DNA of 64,000 bases, taken from Aquatica leii. Lineage: Eukaryota > Arthropoda > Insecta > Coleoptera > Lampyridae. Location: contig CM069432.1 in the NCBI GenBank assembly GCA_035610365.1, forward strand, positions 78,744,520 through 78,808,519, in the 5' to 3' direction. The notes below the pieces were generated by a model, which was not told the DNA's origin, did no database searches, and worked only from the letters and a program-made list of their open reading frames with translations. How positions within the stretch are numbered: the stretch's first letter is position 1; every line of letters begins with the position of its first letter. Positions 30,827-40,969 of the stretch are shown here, piece by piece. The position numbers and the translations under genes are program-made.

Positions 30827-31972
30827 TTAGTTTTTTGGATAAGAATTTCTTCTATCCCGAAGCTTTTTGCAATTGTCGATTATATGCCCGTAGTTACGGC
30901 AATAACGACAATACAAGGAATGAGACTGCCGTTGGTTAGCAGGAGGTGGATGAAGTTCTAGACTTGAGGAACTAGAAATCGGTGTAACGGTATGTTGAAA
31001 CGATTGGTTTCTTCTGGTGATTGATTCTATTTTAATTATAATATGATCAAGTTCAGTGAAATTAGAAGGATGTGAAAAATATTTTATAATGTCATAAGTT
31101 TCTTGGTTACAATGAGCCCAAATTAGTGACACTAAATGCTCTTCCGTGTATTGAAGATTTAATGCAAGAGCTTTAGATCTAACATCGGACGTAAACGTTT
31201 CAAAACTCTCGTTAACTCGCTGAGACCTATTAATGAATTTATCTGATAAGAAAATTATATCAGCTTTGTTAATATATTTTTCACAAAGGGTAATTTTAAT
31301 TTGATGCCAAGGGAAATTCACCACCGAAGACCACCACTCAGATACATGGTCATCAAGTTTGATAATTAGTGCTGTTAAAAAACTCGGCATGTGTAAATTT
31401 GGAATTTTAAGAATCTTTTCAACCGACTCGATAAATAAAACGATCGACTCCGGATTATTATGCTTGCAAAAATTAATATTAGAAATAATCTCGGTAGGAT
31501 TAACAGAAAACTTAATGTCATTGGAAGATGAAATCTTTTGTGCTACATCAACTATAGTTTTGTTGAGATTCATTATAGCATCGTGATTTTGATGTGTTAA
31601 TTGTAAATCACTAGCTATCGAACGCAAAGAAGCTTCTAACAAATTTTTTTTACATTTTGTTTGATCGCACTTTTTTGATTTTTTACGTGCTCCTAAAGCA
31701 GTAACTAAGGTGGGACCTGATACGTTAGGGCGACCAAATTGACAAGTTTCGTAATCAGACATAACAGTTTCCGTAATTTTTGTTTTATAAATTAAATCGG
31801 TCTTACCAGAAGCAACTACTCCCTCACTTTCTACTTTGTGTAAATCGGTGGCATCTACGATTGAATTAGCTTCCATTACAAGTTCGTTCTTTACCGTAGG
31901 AACTGCCGTAACGCTAGTTTGTGTTTGGAAACGCGTTTTTGGCGGCATGTAAATTCTGTTATCTACAAACAA
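30827..31972 (-). CDS. Gypsy-1 Gag
   Basis: Forms the retrotransposon particle. 381 residues from the first ATG; the second in-frame ATG (MPPKTRFQTQT, 31,948) may be the true start. The central part (about residues 150-300) is a retrotransposon-Gag-type helical domain (WWSSVVNFPWHQIKITLCEKY, RVNESFETFTSDVRSKAL). The C-terminus has a zinc knuckle YCRYCRNYGHIIDNCKKL (C-x2-C-x4-H-x4-C, about 30,860-30,915), which binds the element RNA. It ends at 30,827, two codons beyond a proline and overlapping the slippery site used to enter pol. Confidence 0.9.
   Translation of the reverse strand: MFVDNRIYMPPKTRFQTQTSVTAVPTVKNELVMEANSIVDATDLHKVESEGVVASGKTDLIYKTKITETVMSDYETCQFGRPNVSGPTLVTALGARKKSKKCDQTKCKKNLLEASLRSIASDLQLTHQNHDAIMNLNKTIVDVAQKISSSNDIKFSVNPTEIISNINFCKHNNPESIVLFIESVEKILKIPNLHMPSFLTALIIKLDDHVSEWWSSVVNFPWHQIKITLCEKYINKADIIFLSDKFINRSQRVNESFETFTSDVRSKALALNLQYTEEHLVSLIWAHCNQETYDIIKYFSHPSNFTELDHIIIKIESITRRNQSFQHTVTPISSSSSLELHPPPANQRQSHSLYCRYCRNYGHIIDNCKKLRDRRNSYPKN
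30830..30836 (-). promoter_or_regulatory. Gypsy-1 gag-pol -1 frameshift site
   Basis: On the minus strand the heptamer A AAA AAC is read in gag phase as CCA-AAA-AAC, with the TAA stop immediately after. Slipping back one base gives AAA-AAA-CTA and enters the open pol frame. This matches the X XXY YYZ rule for programmed -1 frameshifting. I did not compute a downstream stimulatory structure. Confidence 0.8.
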
Positions 31973-32093
31973 CCTTATGTATATCTAACGATTAGCGCAC
32001 ACAAAACAACTCTTATACTAAATAAATTACAATTGTTAAACAAACAAACAAATCTATAAATAACTTAAATAAATTTATATAATTAAGAAATAC

Positions 32094-32112
32094 GTAACGC
32101 TCTGCTACCATT
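32094..32112 (-). other. Gypsy-1 primer-binding site
   Basis: On the minus strand the sequence after the 5' LTR end (...CTACA) is AATGGTAGCAGAGCGTTACG. TGG two bases after the LTR is the expected complement of a tRNA CCA end. I do not name the tRNA. Confidence 0.6.
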
Positions 32113-32658
32113 TGTAGTGGTGGTGCTCCCGTGTCGGATTGTCGACACCTGGACGGCCACGCCACGGATCGAAAAAAACAAGTATGCGGTACTAAATCCT
32201 TTATTATTGATAATTGGGGCGGTGTACGTCTGATCGCCGTGTAATTAGGATTATAGCCCCAACAGGACCCTCTTGCTAATCTTAATAAAAACAAATATTA
32301 CAATTTGGTCTAAATTAAATTAATTGATTTGAATGCAGTTGCATGCTTAAATATTTATAAGGTTGTATTTTACAAAGTGCCTTAACCGATGCAACAGCTT
32401 CCAATCAATGCTAATATAAATTCACTTAATAAATACCTTACTTTTATATAAATGCATATTTTTATTTAAGTGCTATGACCACAAATATAATTAACAATTT
32501 ACTTACATTATCAGTATTAATACCGCACGACTGTCTTGTCGAATTGCAAGAGGAAAACAGGTAATTCTAAGTATTTCGCGCTTCGACAAGGACGTTTAAT
32601 ACTGATAATGCAGTATCACAATTACAATACAACATTAAATAGTTTGTACAGGGTAACA
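32113..32658 (-). repeat. Gypsy-1 5' LTR
   Basis: 546 bp, apparently identical to 27,075-27,620. Followed by GCTT (32,659-32,662) and the resumption of repeat R. Confidence 0.93.
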
Positions 32659-32838
32659 GCTTTAAATGTTTTTTGTTGATGTTGGCATGTCGAATAAAAA
32701 TATCGTTTTTGTAAATGTTAGGGCCGCATTTCTGTAGCACCTTGTCTAATAAATACTTAATTTTTTTAAAAATAAAAAAAATTATAAACAAAATTCTTTT
32801 ATGTTTATTTTAGCACGCTAAAAGCACTTCAATACAAA
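32659..32838 (+). repeat. Repeat R, copy 1, right part
   Basis: Matches 39,890-40,065 (GCTTTAAATG, GATGTTGGCATGTCG, GTTAGGGCCGCATTTCTG, GCACGCTAAAAGCACTTC) with small differences in A/T runs. It is followed by the second ~50-bp direct repeat. Confidence 0.85.
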
Positions 32839-32884
32839 AGCAAAAGTTCGATAAATTTATGTTAACATTTCCTTCCCATCAAAA
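32835..32884 (+). repeat. Right ~50-bp direct repeat flanking repeat R
   Basis: Same sequence as 26,703-26,752, here joined to GAAAACCCTGC. Confidence 0.75.
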
Positions 32885-33301
32885 GAAAACCCTGCAAGAA
32901 AACAAGTAGTTAGTTTGCAAATCAGAAATTTTTACTTATTTTAATTACCTTGAACTTCTAAAATGTATTTACATTTCATTAGAAGAAAGTCACTAAATGT
33001 CAACGATTACGAATATAACCTAAAATATGTCATTTATAAACCACACTTTTTATGCTATAAAACTAATGAAATACCTTTTACATAACCCTCAATGATTTTG
33101 TTTTCAAATTTTATAATTTGTGATGCAGGAAATATTTGTAAAAGACTTCTAAATTATGTTCTTATAATTCATTATCCTGTACGTTAATAGGTTTGACCTG
33201 TACGGAAATAGCTTTGACCTGTACGGAAATGAAATTACACAATCACAATGCACAACGTTGCTTAATCGCAATTAAACATACAATGTATCGTATTGTCTGT
33301 T
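32885..33301. other. Right part of the composite insertion, no gene
   Basis: AT-rich sequence with a short near-duplicate (GACCTGTACGGAAAT, around 33,195-33,230). No protein motif. Confidence 0.5.
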
Positions 33302-33321
33302 AGTCGTAAAAAAAATAGTGT

Positions 33322-34200
33322 TTATAAACCACATAAACACTCTTGGTGCGTTTGTTAAGCGGAGTCACAAATGATGTATATTTAACAGATTCAGGTGCCA
33401 TACTGATGTAAAAGAAGCCGTTTTTCAAATCAAGAGATGTAAAGTATCTCTTATTCTTTAACATGTCTAAATGGTCATCGATAAGAAGCGTTGGAAAATT
33501 TTCTTTAACCGTTATACTGTTTCGATAATCTACACACAATCGGACCTCATTGTTTTTCTTTCTGACCAAAATAACTGGGCTGCAATAAGGAGATGTACTG
33601 GTTGAATTACTTTGTCTCTTAATAACCGATTTAAAATAATTTTGAGTTGTTCTTTCTCAGAAAAAGACAACCTTCTAGGCCTAAACACTATTAGGGCTTC
33701 ATTTTTTAGTTTGATGTTCATTTGAAAATTAATTGGTTCGTGCTCAGAGTCTAAAGCATTAACATAATTTTCTCGCAAATTCTTTATAATCAACTGAATT
33801 TCAAAATCTATAGACTGATTTAGGTGCAAATTTCCTTCAGATTCCGTTACAATGTTAATATTTAATATTGCATTTACAGCATTTTCAAATGTATCATTTA
33901 TATGTTTTAAAATATATACGACCCCATCACTAAATGATATACTTAAATTGAGGTTTGAAATGAAATCCTTACCTAAAATAACAACTAAGCTCATTGTAAA
34001 ATCGGGAACTACACAAAATTTAACAGAAATGTATAAATTGCAAATATTTATTACAGTAGTAACTACTCCTAAAATGACTAATTTCAATCCATCAATATAC
34101 CAGTGAAATTATGCTGCATTCATTGTTACTGTACTAGGTTGAATCTAATAACTTCTTAATAATACTAATAGCACTACCTGAATCCAGCAAAGCAACGATT
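33322..34200 (-). pseudogene. Gypsy-2 protease and reverse transcriptase N-terminus
   Basis: A protease motif VALLDSGSAIS (about 34,157-34,189) precedes the frame 34,087-33,530, which holds the protease C-terminus and the pre-RT linker. After a 1-nt frame change, RT begins at 33,569: LCVDYRNS (about 33,520-33,545), YFTSLDLKNGFFYISM (about 33,400-33,450, with the first catalytic aspartate) and KYTSFVTPL (about 33,353-33,380). It then runs into the insertion junction. The remaining RT is at 24,593-25,421. Confidence 0.75.
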
Positions 34201-34313
34201 TCCGAATTTGCATTTATAATTACGGTTATGATTATCCTGGTGTCTGTACTTGATGGTCAACTGGGGTTGTTGGGGCAGTCACAAAGTTGATGAGTGGATT
34301 TCCCACATTTAAA

Positions 34314-35093
34314 TTAGCTTCCCTTTTCCCTTAATGAGCGTCTGCATTGCTCTTTCGTGTGACCCTCCAAATAACAGTTAAAGCATTTTTTTACCCGAAA
34401 CATACTTGTGTTGTTCCTATTCTTGCCTGATAATGTACAATGTGCATCGCTGCTTTCCCCTCGATCACTTAATGTAATATTGTTCATAACACGTAATAAC
34501 ATTTCTGTGCTTTCGAAACATTACATTCTTGCTTGACTTTGGAAAATCGAATTATCGAATCCATCAATAATGTAATCTATCATATCTGCATCACTAACAC
34601 CTGCTCTGTTACCTAACATAACTTTGTCATTAAAATATGTCGCAAACTTTCCTTGTTTTCTGCACCTTCTGTTTTCAAAATGCTTCATCAATAAAACTTT
34701 ATCTGGCTTACATAGAAACATAGCTACAACTTCCACTTTAAGTAATGTCCATAGCATTTTTAAGTGCTGGGCTTTCCAATAATACCATCGTAATGCCGCA
34801 TCCGTCATTCTATTTACAGCAATGATATGTATTCCTGCATCATCCACATTGCAAATTTCTTGCATTGTGTCGACTCTTTGCGTCCATGACTCGGCATCGA
34901 TATCGTTATTAATTTCGCTAAAATCTGGAATCAACGTGCTTAATTCTTTGTTAGAAATAGATTTTACTTCATTTAAATTTCTATTTTCTTGGTTATACAT
35001 AAGAATAGATCTTACTGTACTTTGAATGATGTCATCTACGCTCATCTGCGTCGATGTTGTGTCTTCTTTTTGGATAGCCTCGTGCTTCGACAT
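34314..35093 (-). pseudogene. Gypsy-2 Gag with CCHC knuckle
   Basis: The frame 35,093-34,521 starts MSKHEAIQKEDT and contains a retrotransposon-Gag pattern: LIPDFSEINNDIDAESWTQRV, ALRWYYWKAQ and ENRRCRKQGKFATYFNDKV. A stop at 34,521 separates it from the frame 34,502-34,314 with the zinc knuckle CFNCYLEGHTKEQC. The two are the same gene broken by a nonsense or frameshift change. Confidence 0.78.
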
Positions 35094-35164
35094 ACTTATC
35101 TTTTATATTATTTTTGAAAATAATCGTCTAAAATATTTCTTCTCTTATCAAACGCTTAATTCAT

Positions 35165-35186
35165 CGGTTGATCCCATTTCTGATAC
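35165..35186 (-). other. Gypsy-2 primer-binding region, tRNA-Leu-like
   Basis: On the minus strand ATCAGAAATGGGATCAAC follows the 5' LTR end. It resembles the TCAGAAGTGGGAT-type primer site complementary to insect tRNA-Leu used by several Gypsy families. Confidence 0.45.
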
Positions 35187-35354
35187 TGTACAACACTTTT
35201 TATTTGAATAAAACTTTTGATAACTTCGGTAGAACATAAAACTTTATTAAAATATCATCCATGCATAATCATAAAAAATCGTAGTAATAATTAATTTTGA
35301 CATCCAGTCTTACCAACTCAACAACGTAGTACCAACCTAACTAATTCATCCACA
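35187..35354 (-). repeat. Gypsy-2 5' LTR
   Basis: 168 bp, matching the 128-bp 3' LTR apart from a ~45-bp stretch missing in the latter and scattered substitutions. Confidence 0.72.
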
Positions 35355-38300
35355 ATTCAAACAATGAAACTGATGTATGTACATTTACTTCAAAGTAAAA
35401 GAAAGTAATTATGGTTGTGCAACATTATAGTCACGAATATCTAACAAATTTATCAACACGATATTCACGACTAATTTCAACACGAATACCTGTTATTATT
35501 GTACTAACATGAAAATGTCAACGACCATTGCAACGGCGTTTTTACATTAGTTTGTCATGTATCAGTCATAAAAAACTTTAAAGACGAAATAAGATGGTAA
35601 AAAATAATCTTGACTGTAAGCGATAGAAACTTTATAGCTGGTATAGTAAATTTATTAAAATTAAACTACAAGATAAAATTAGATAATCAACAAACACACT
35701 CAACCGTTCTATTTAATTATTAAACCTAAAAACCATGACAGAGCTACTTAATTTTTAATATTTACTTTTTATTAACTTCCACAATCAAATTAATAATAAA
35801 CATCTCACTTTAATAAACTTAATTTTCTTTTTATATTTAATGAATTTAATAAAATCAGTTATCAACAAGCAAAGTTCGTATAGATTAAGAGGTTTGCAAT
35901 AAAAAGTGTAAATACAATTCAGTATAATAAAATAAACAAAACATAAAAGACGTAAAAATTATATTCTTCTACCATTTATTTATATATAACATTCTGAAGG
36001 TAAAATTCAAGGTTTATACTTTCATCAGACGAAACAGTACTAACCCTCTACCTATCAACAATATCTGAAATAAACATAAAGTATTCAAAAACATGGTATA
36101 CTCGTATAATAAACAAACTTAATTAATGAACATATATTTTACGAATATGCTACGGTTAATTTCTAAAACATTATTTTATCAGGTGTCACACCAAAACAAA
36201 AGGAAGCAATTAATGAGTAATAAAAGTAATATTAAAACTGATAAAGAAACAATTTTTTTAGACTAATCAAACATGTGTAACACTAATTTAATTTCCCACC
36301 AATATTATTAATGTAAAAAATTCTTATGTTAAAGTAGTAACACACTATTATAATTTAGTTACAACGTTGGTTACAATTAAACGACCAAATTTAACACGTG
36401 AATAAATACATTTCTTATTTATTCATCCCTATCAATTAGTCATCTACCACCAATAAGATATACTAATTACATCTAACACAATAATAACACAATACATATG
36501 ACTAATAAACACATCTCAAAACATTTATTTACAGAAAATTACTCTTTCAGATCGATGCCAAATACATTTGACTTAAACCTATATACATTATCATTAAATT
36601 TTGTTAAGACGTAAATAATAAGTACAGTTCACGGCGCTTAATAAAATCACGTTGGGACAGGAGTTTTTGATAACAATAACCGAATGATAACATTATCCGA
36701 AGTTAAAAAATAACAAAAAAACGTTTATTGGTTAGAAAGCAGTAAATACATACAGCGTGTATCTGATTCAAAGGCTGTTAATTTAGAATGAAAACTTTGA
36801 GGCAAATAAATCAAAAATTACGCACCTGTAGCATTATAGTTTTTTGACACCGTTAATAAATGGAAATCAAAAACAACGTTATGATGTTTAATTCACTGTC
36901 CTAAGACTGCATTTGTAGACACTAAAAATAAAAATAAACGCAAAATAACGTTATCACATAAGTTGTAGTTAAATGAAGTTGTTATTCTAAGAAAGCATAG
37001 GCTTTCCAAGTTAATTCTCGAAGATAACGTATTTACAGATGTTTAAAATGATGTAATGTTACAGTCAAATACTTGAATAAATAAACAACACCGCAAAAAT
37101 AAAGCTAAACATGCAAAACAACTACTTTTAGGGTACAATGATAAAATTTTTCACTATAAACAAGCGTATTGTGAAAATTCAGCTAAAAATGCATACAAAA
37201 TAAGGTATTGATCATCTATAGAAACAAACCTAAGAAGAAAATTGATAGCATAAACCGAAGTTATGATTATTATAAACGTTGATTTTTCTATGTAGACATT
37301 CGTACGGCCCGGTTTTTAATAAAGTGAAACATTACTTGATTTATAACATTAGCCGTGATTCCAATAAGCGGCATGCACTGTAATAGCCTTTGTTATTTTA
37401 ATAAGTGCAAAGCATAACCACCGATAAATTTAAAACATACTGTTCGCTTACAACAATAAATACTTTCAACGTTTTGTATAAGCATAATATAAACTAATGG
37501 AAGTAACTATTATAAGTTCGTATACATATATGTACAATAAAAGTGTAACTTTAAATTAAAACTCATTGATCGTAATACAATACTATTACCAAAACTTGCC
37601 TACACAGTTTTGATTATATATTCATCTAAAAAGGAAATAATAATGGTTGGAACGATTAGAACAACGATAAAATATCAAATAAAATAAAAAAAACACGAAT
37701 AAATATAGTTTTCCATACAATTTTCCATTATGTGAGCCAACGGCAATGCTAGTTTTTCTAATATAAACGATGTTCTAAATTCTAGATAAAAATATATTCT
37801 CCATGAAGAAAAAAATTTAAAGTAATTGATAAATATTGAAAAAGTTAACCTTTTTATACAAAATAAATAAGGTTTTGAATGGGTAGTACGATAACGTCAG
37901 GTTAAATTCAATCACTGAAAACGTATATTTAGTTTTATTACATAAAATAATTAAATAATTATAAAATTACATTACCTGAAATAAACTGAATTTGAGCTAA
38001 TTCTTATGGTTTAAAATTAATATCAAAATTAAAATATATTAGAAGTAGAACATAATTGAATAACCATACTTCAAATTATTTAGTCACCCTAATAACCGCT
38101 TTTTAGAAACTAATAGTGAATACAGATATTTACAATAGGTATTAGCATTGAATAATAAATGTAAGAAGAAATGCAACTTAAGGGGCGATATCGTATCGAC
38201 TGCTTGGATCGAGATATAGAGGTCGCCACGTTCGTATTGGATCGAGATTTTTCAGTTCTTGCGTGTCTGTCGACTTGTAAACTTCGGAATTGAATTGAAA

Positions 38301-38411
38301 GTTTTTCTTGGGTTAACATTGCGATACGATTTTTGAAATTCTGGTAGTAGTAATGTTTGTTTGAACTTTTGTTTAGTTTAAGTGTAAATATATTATTTAT
38401 TTATTTTTAAA
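35355..38411. other. Long AT-rich stretch, no gene recognised
   Basis: About 3 kb with no recognisable open frame, repeat terminus or RNA gene. The last ~250 bp (38,170-38,350) are less AT-rich and contain a near-direct repeat of GGATCGAGAT (38,205 and 38,239). They may act as promoter for the THAP exon that follows. Confidence 0.5.
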
Positions 38412-38680
38412 ATGGGAAAAGTTACAGATCACGGTTGTGTTTATGTTAATTGTGAAAATAATAATACCGAAAACAAAGGTACTAGTTTTCTTAAGTTTTT
38501 TATTAGTGATAAAGTGCGTGCTAAAGAATGTAAGAAAAACTGTGGAAATATAAACATTGCCACAATGGACTTGGAAGATTTAAAACAAAAGAAGATTTGT
38601 GAGAAGCATCTTCGGAGATAATGTATAACAACAAAAGGAAATTTTAAACACACTGCAGTTCTTGTTCTACACCTTCAATC
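38412..38680 (+). pseudogene. THAP-domain first exon with one nonsense codon
   Basis: THAP domains bind DNA through a C2CH zinc finger. From ATG at 38,412 the frame has GCVYVNCENN (C-x4-C), SFLKFFISDKVRAKECKK (the F-FP-like and basic segment) and KKICEKHL (C-x2-H). After an in-frame TAA (38,619-38,621) the frame continues with CITTKGNFKHTAVLVLHLQS, equivalent to the closing block of a THAP domain. A consensus donor CAG|GTAAAT follows at about 38,681. No downstream exon was found in the window. It could be a decayed P-like transposase exon or a recently dead host THAP gene. Confidence 0.55.
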
Positions 38681-38689
38681 AGGTAAATA

Positions 38690-39573
38690 TTTTTAAAATT
38701 TTTCTACCAAACGTTTAAAAATGGTTTAAATTAGCATCGGAGAATCTCCTTGTCCGGATTCTTATTCTTCTTGTTGCACTTAATTGTACAATAACTTAAA
38801 ATAATTACTGTAAATCAGTAGCTGAGATCGCTATTATTTTCTACGATCAATGATCGCAATCATGGTATTTAGAATTAATTAGTAATCGACTGTTGCTAAA
38901 AAGTCGCTCGTGTAAAGTTAGTCATAAATCTAGCCATAAACATTCGATTTTCGTTTTCCGGGATACAATAACGTTTGGAGTATTGAAAATCAACATATCT
39001 AAGTATTTTTAATATTGTTTCTAAACAATAAGTTAATTAAAATTTGTTCATATTTAGATTTAAAAAATATTTACAAAAATTCACAGAAAATAGATACTAC
39101 TGTGATGTTTTTTTTTCGACATGACGTGCTATTTGAATTCTGATGCAAACTTACGAACAAATAGTTTAAAGCATTAATAAACAACATATTAAAAAATAAG
39201 TTCGTTCTTTCGTAAATTAAATGTTTCTATTTGAAATTGACCCTGAAAAGATTGTTGAGTAATTAGTAATAACTCGTGTTGATATTTGTCTCAAACAAGA
39301 TTTATGTATTAAAAATAAATTTGCAATTATTTTCAAATACGTATTGTCATTTGTAGTTAATGCTTATTGTTTTTAACTTCCTGTAATTTTATGATTTACC
39401 TTGTTGTTTATATAAAGCTAGGTTTTTCCCTAAATGCTGAATGTGTGACACAAATTTTACAAACGTTCTTTCCTAGAAGAGTTTTCTAATTCTCTTTGAA
39501 AAGAATGCATTGTTAAATTTCTGTAAACAAAAAAATATAATTCAATGTTTAAATTCGTGTTACTTTTTTATTA
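38690..39573. other. AT-rich stretch, no gene recognised
   Basis: No coding signal. A short GATC-rich patch (38,825-38,865, ACGATCAATGATCGCAATCA) resembles the GATC-rich core of repeat R. Confidence 0.5.
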
Positions 39574-40065
39574 AAAAATCTGTATGTGGTTTAAAATTCT
39601 TACGAGTAAAAGAGCAAAGGGGTTATTTACCTACAAAATTTTACGATTTTCCGTGAACTACCTGCATACTTAAAGTTTATTATACATTTATTAAAGTAAA
39701 TATTATAGTGTTATATTAGTCTTATTTGTTTATGCGACAATTAAAAGTATTAATTTCTTTTCCACAACCGCAATTGTTATTTTATAAGCGATCAATGATT
39801 GCGATCGTTATTGTACAGACGCTCGATATCGCGATCATTATTTTGCATAATGATCGATTCATCGTAATTGCATAATCGCTCTGGCCATTGCTTTAAATGT
39901 TTTTGTTGATGTTGGCATGTCGAATAAAAATATCGTTTTTGTAAATGTTAGGGCCGCATTTCTGTAGCACCTTGTCTAATAAATACTTAATTTTTAAAAA
40001 TAAAAAAATTATAAACAAAATTCTTTTATGTTTATTTTAGCACGCTAAAAGCACTTCAATACAAA
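39574..40065 (+). repeat. Repeat R, copy 2, uninterrupted (empty site of Gypsy-1)
   Basis: About 492 bp. At 39,890-39,899 it reads GCTTTAAATG across the exact position where copy 1 is interrupted by Gypsy-1. No coding sequence, no TG..CA ends, no obvious target duplication around this copy. Unclassified, possibly a SINE-like or truncated non-autonomous element. Confidence 0.85.
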
Positions 40066-40655
40066 TCCAACAATACATAAAATATTTTACAATTGTTTAA
40101 AAAAATCGCAAAAATTTTGAAAATACTAATACTAATTGCATTTTCAAAACTTTATTTTTAAAATACTAACAACTTAATTTTTTTACTTTTTGGGCTTATT
40201 TAGTATAATTTTTACAGAAGCTGTAATTGTTGATATGAACATCAACCTAAGATACTCAAATGTAGTAGTTTCTCAAACATATGGAAGAAAACGGCGATTG
40301 TTATTTATTGATGACGATCGTGAAGACGAATAAATTTATTCTTTCTACAGCTCCAGTTCAGTAAACGAAGGTATAAGTAGACAAGCAATAATACGTAATT
40401 TTTAATATATGTTTTATAGTTGAAGATACGTCCTATAATATTTTGAAGATATCGGAACGACCACAGTGTGTTCTCAAATTCGTCAAGCCGTTAAGTTTTG
40501 ACTAAACTACGCAACATAGTGATACAAATGGATTCTCCGTCAAAAATCCTTTTAAAGGATTAATTGGTCAATTATTCTTTCAGAAATTTAACATTAATTT
40601 TAATTTAAAATTATTTAAATTACCAGTCCACTAATAACAAATTCGTTTACATATG
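40066..40655. other. AT-rich stretch, no gene recognised
   Basis: No motif seen on either strand. Confidence 0.5.
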
Positions 40656-40923
40656 TTTCGAGCTTTAAAATAATGATGCTCATCTTCAGAAAATCTACAA
40701 AAAATGTTTACAACTTTTTTAAATACAAAAAATGTCATATCTTTTCCAAAATATTATTTTTTGTAAGAAAATTTGGTGTTCAGAAATATATTTACTTTCT
40801 AAATTGTTTAAGAAGATTTCAGTAAAAATAAGTGATAAATTTGATAAGCAATTTTTTAAACAAAATCTAGGTCTTTCAATGGGTTCTCCTTTATCACTTT
40901 TCTCAATTTTTTTAAGAAATTAA
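40656..40923 (+). mobile_element. Penelope-like element scrap (RT fragment plus hairpin motif)
   Basis: The frame 40,732-40,923 ends with FFKQNLGLSMGSPLSLFSIF, the GxxMGSPLSP-type block of Penelope-like reverse transcriptases (also present in some telomerase-related RTs). About 60 bp upstream the minus strand reads CTGAAGATGAGC ... GCTCGAAAC, a stem-forming motif often seen in terminal repeats of such elements. The rest of the RT and the GIY-YIG nuclease are absent. Confidence 0.5.
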
Positions 40924-40969
40924 GTAAAGGTAACGATTTCAAGATTTCTTTTTCTAATGAAATGTTTAT

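Larger units (their letters stand above)
27075..32658 (-). mobile_element. Gypsy-1: full-length young Ty3/Gypsy retrotransposon
   Basis: Two 546-bp LTRs (27,075-27,620 and 32,113-32,658) appear identical by eye and carry TG...CA ends (TGTTACCCTG ... CCACCACTACA on the minus strand). They are flanked by GCTT (27,071-27,074 and 32,659-32,662). A primer-binding-like TGGTAGCAGAGCG lies next to the 5' LTR and a purine tract GGCAGGGGGAG next to the 3' LTR. Gag, a -1 frameshift site, PR-RT-RNase H and integrase are in the standard order. The uninterrupted copy of R at 39,574-40,065 shows the pre-insertion site. It is the youngest large element here. Confidence 0.93.
25412..33321. mobile_element. Composite insertion (short-TIR element) splitting Gypsy-2
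   Basis: Ends are ACACTATACTTTTTCTACG-ACT on the left (25,412-25,433) and, inverted, ACACTATTTTTTTTACGACT on the right (33,302-33,321). TTAT lies directly outside both ends (25,408-25,411 and 33,322-33,325). Without the R repeat and Gypsy-1 inside it, the element is about 1.8 kb and shows no transposase. It also carries the repeat at 26,222-26,568. TIR and duplication are short, so the exact borders are tentative; the fact of insertion is firm from the split RT. Confidence 0.5.
23055..35354 (-). mobile_element. Gypsy-2: old Ty3/Gypsy retrotransposon split by a nested insertion
   Basis: Short LTRs beginning TGTGGATGAATTAG and ending GTGTTSTACA lie at 35,187-35,354 (5' LTR) and 23,055-23,182 (3' LTR). 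The right half (33,322-35,186) holds gag, zinc knuckle, protease and the RT N-terminus. The left half (23,183-25,421) holds the RT C-terminus, RNase H and integrase. The RT is interrupted after the TSFVTP block on one side and resumes just before its YLDD-equivalent on the other, so the two halves make up one element broken by about 7.9 kb of inserted DNA. The LTRs differ by a ~45-bp indel and substitutions, and frameshifts abound, so it is old. Flanking bases (ATTG / ATTC) may be a decayed 4-bp target duplication. Confidence 0.8.

Noticed and set aside
33302..33345. Helitron 3' end (9-bp-stem hairpin AGTGTTTAT...ATAAACACT followed by a CTAA)
   Set aside because: The base after CTAA is C rather than T, there is no Rep/helicase gene, and the segment also serves as an inverted match to the left end at 25,412.
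40656..40710. Functional hammerhead ribozyme
   Set aside because: The CTGANGA box is followed by an unpaired extra base before stem II and stems I/III are not evident, so I report only the motif resemblance.
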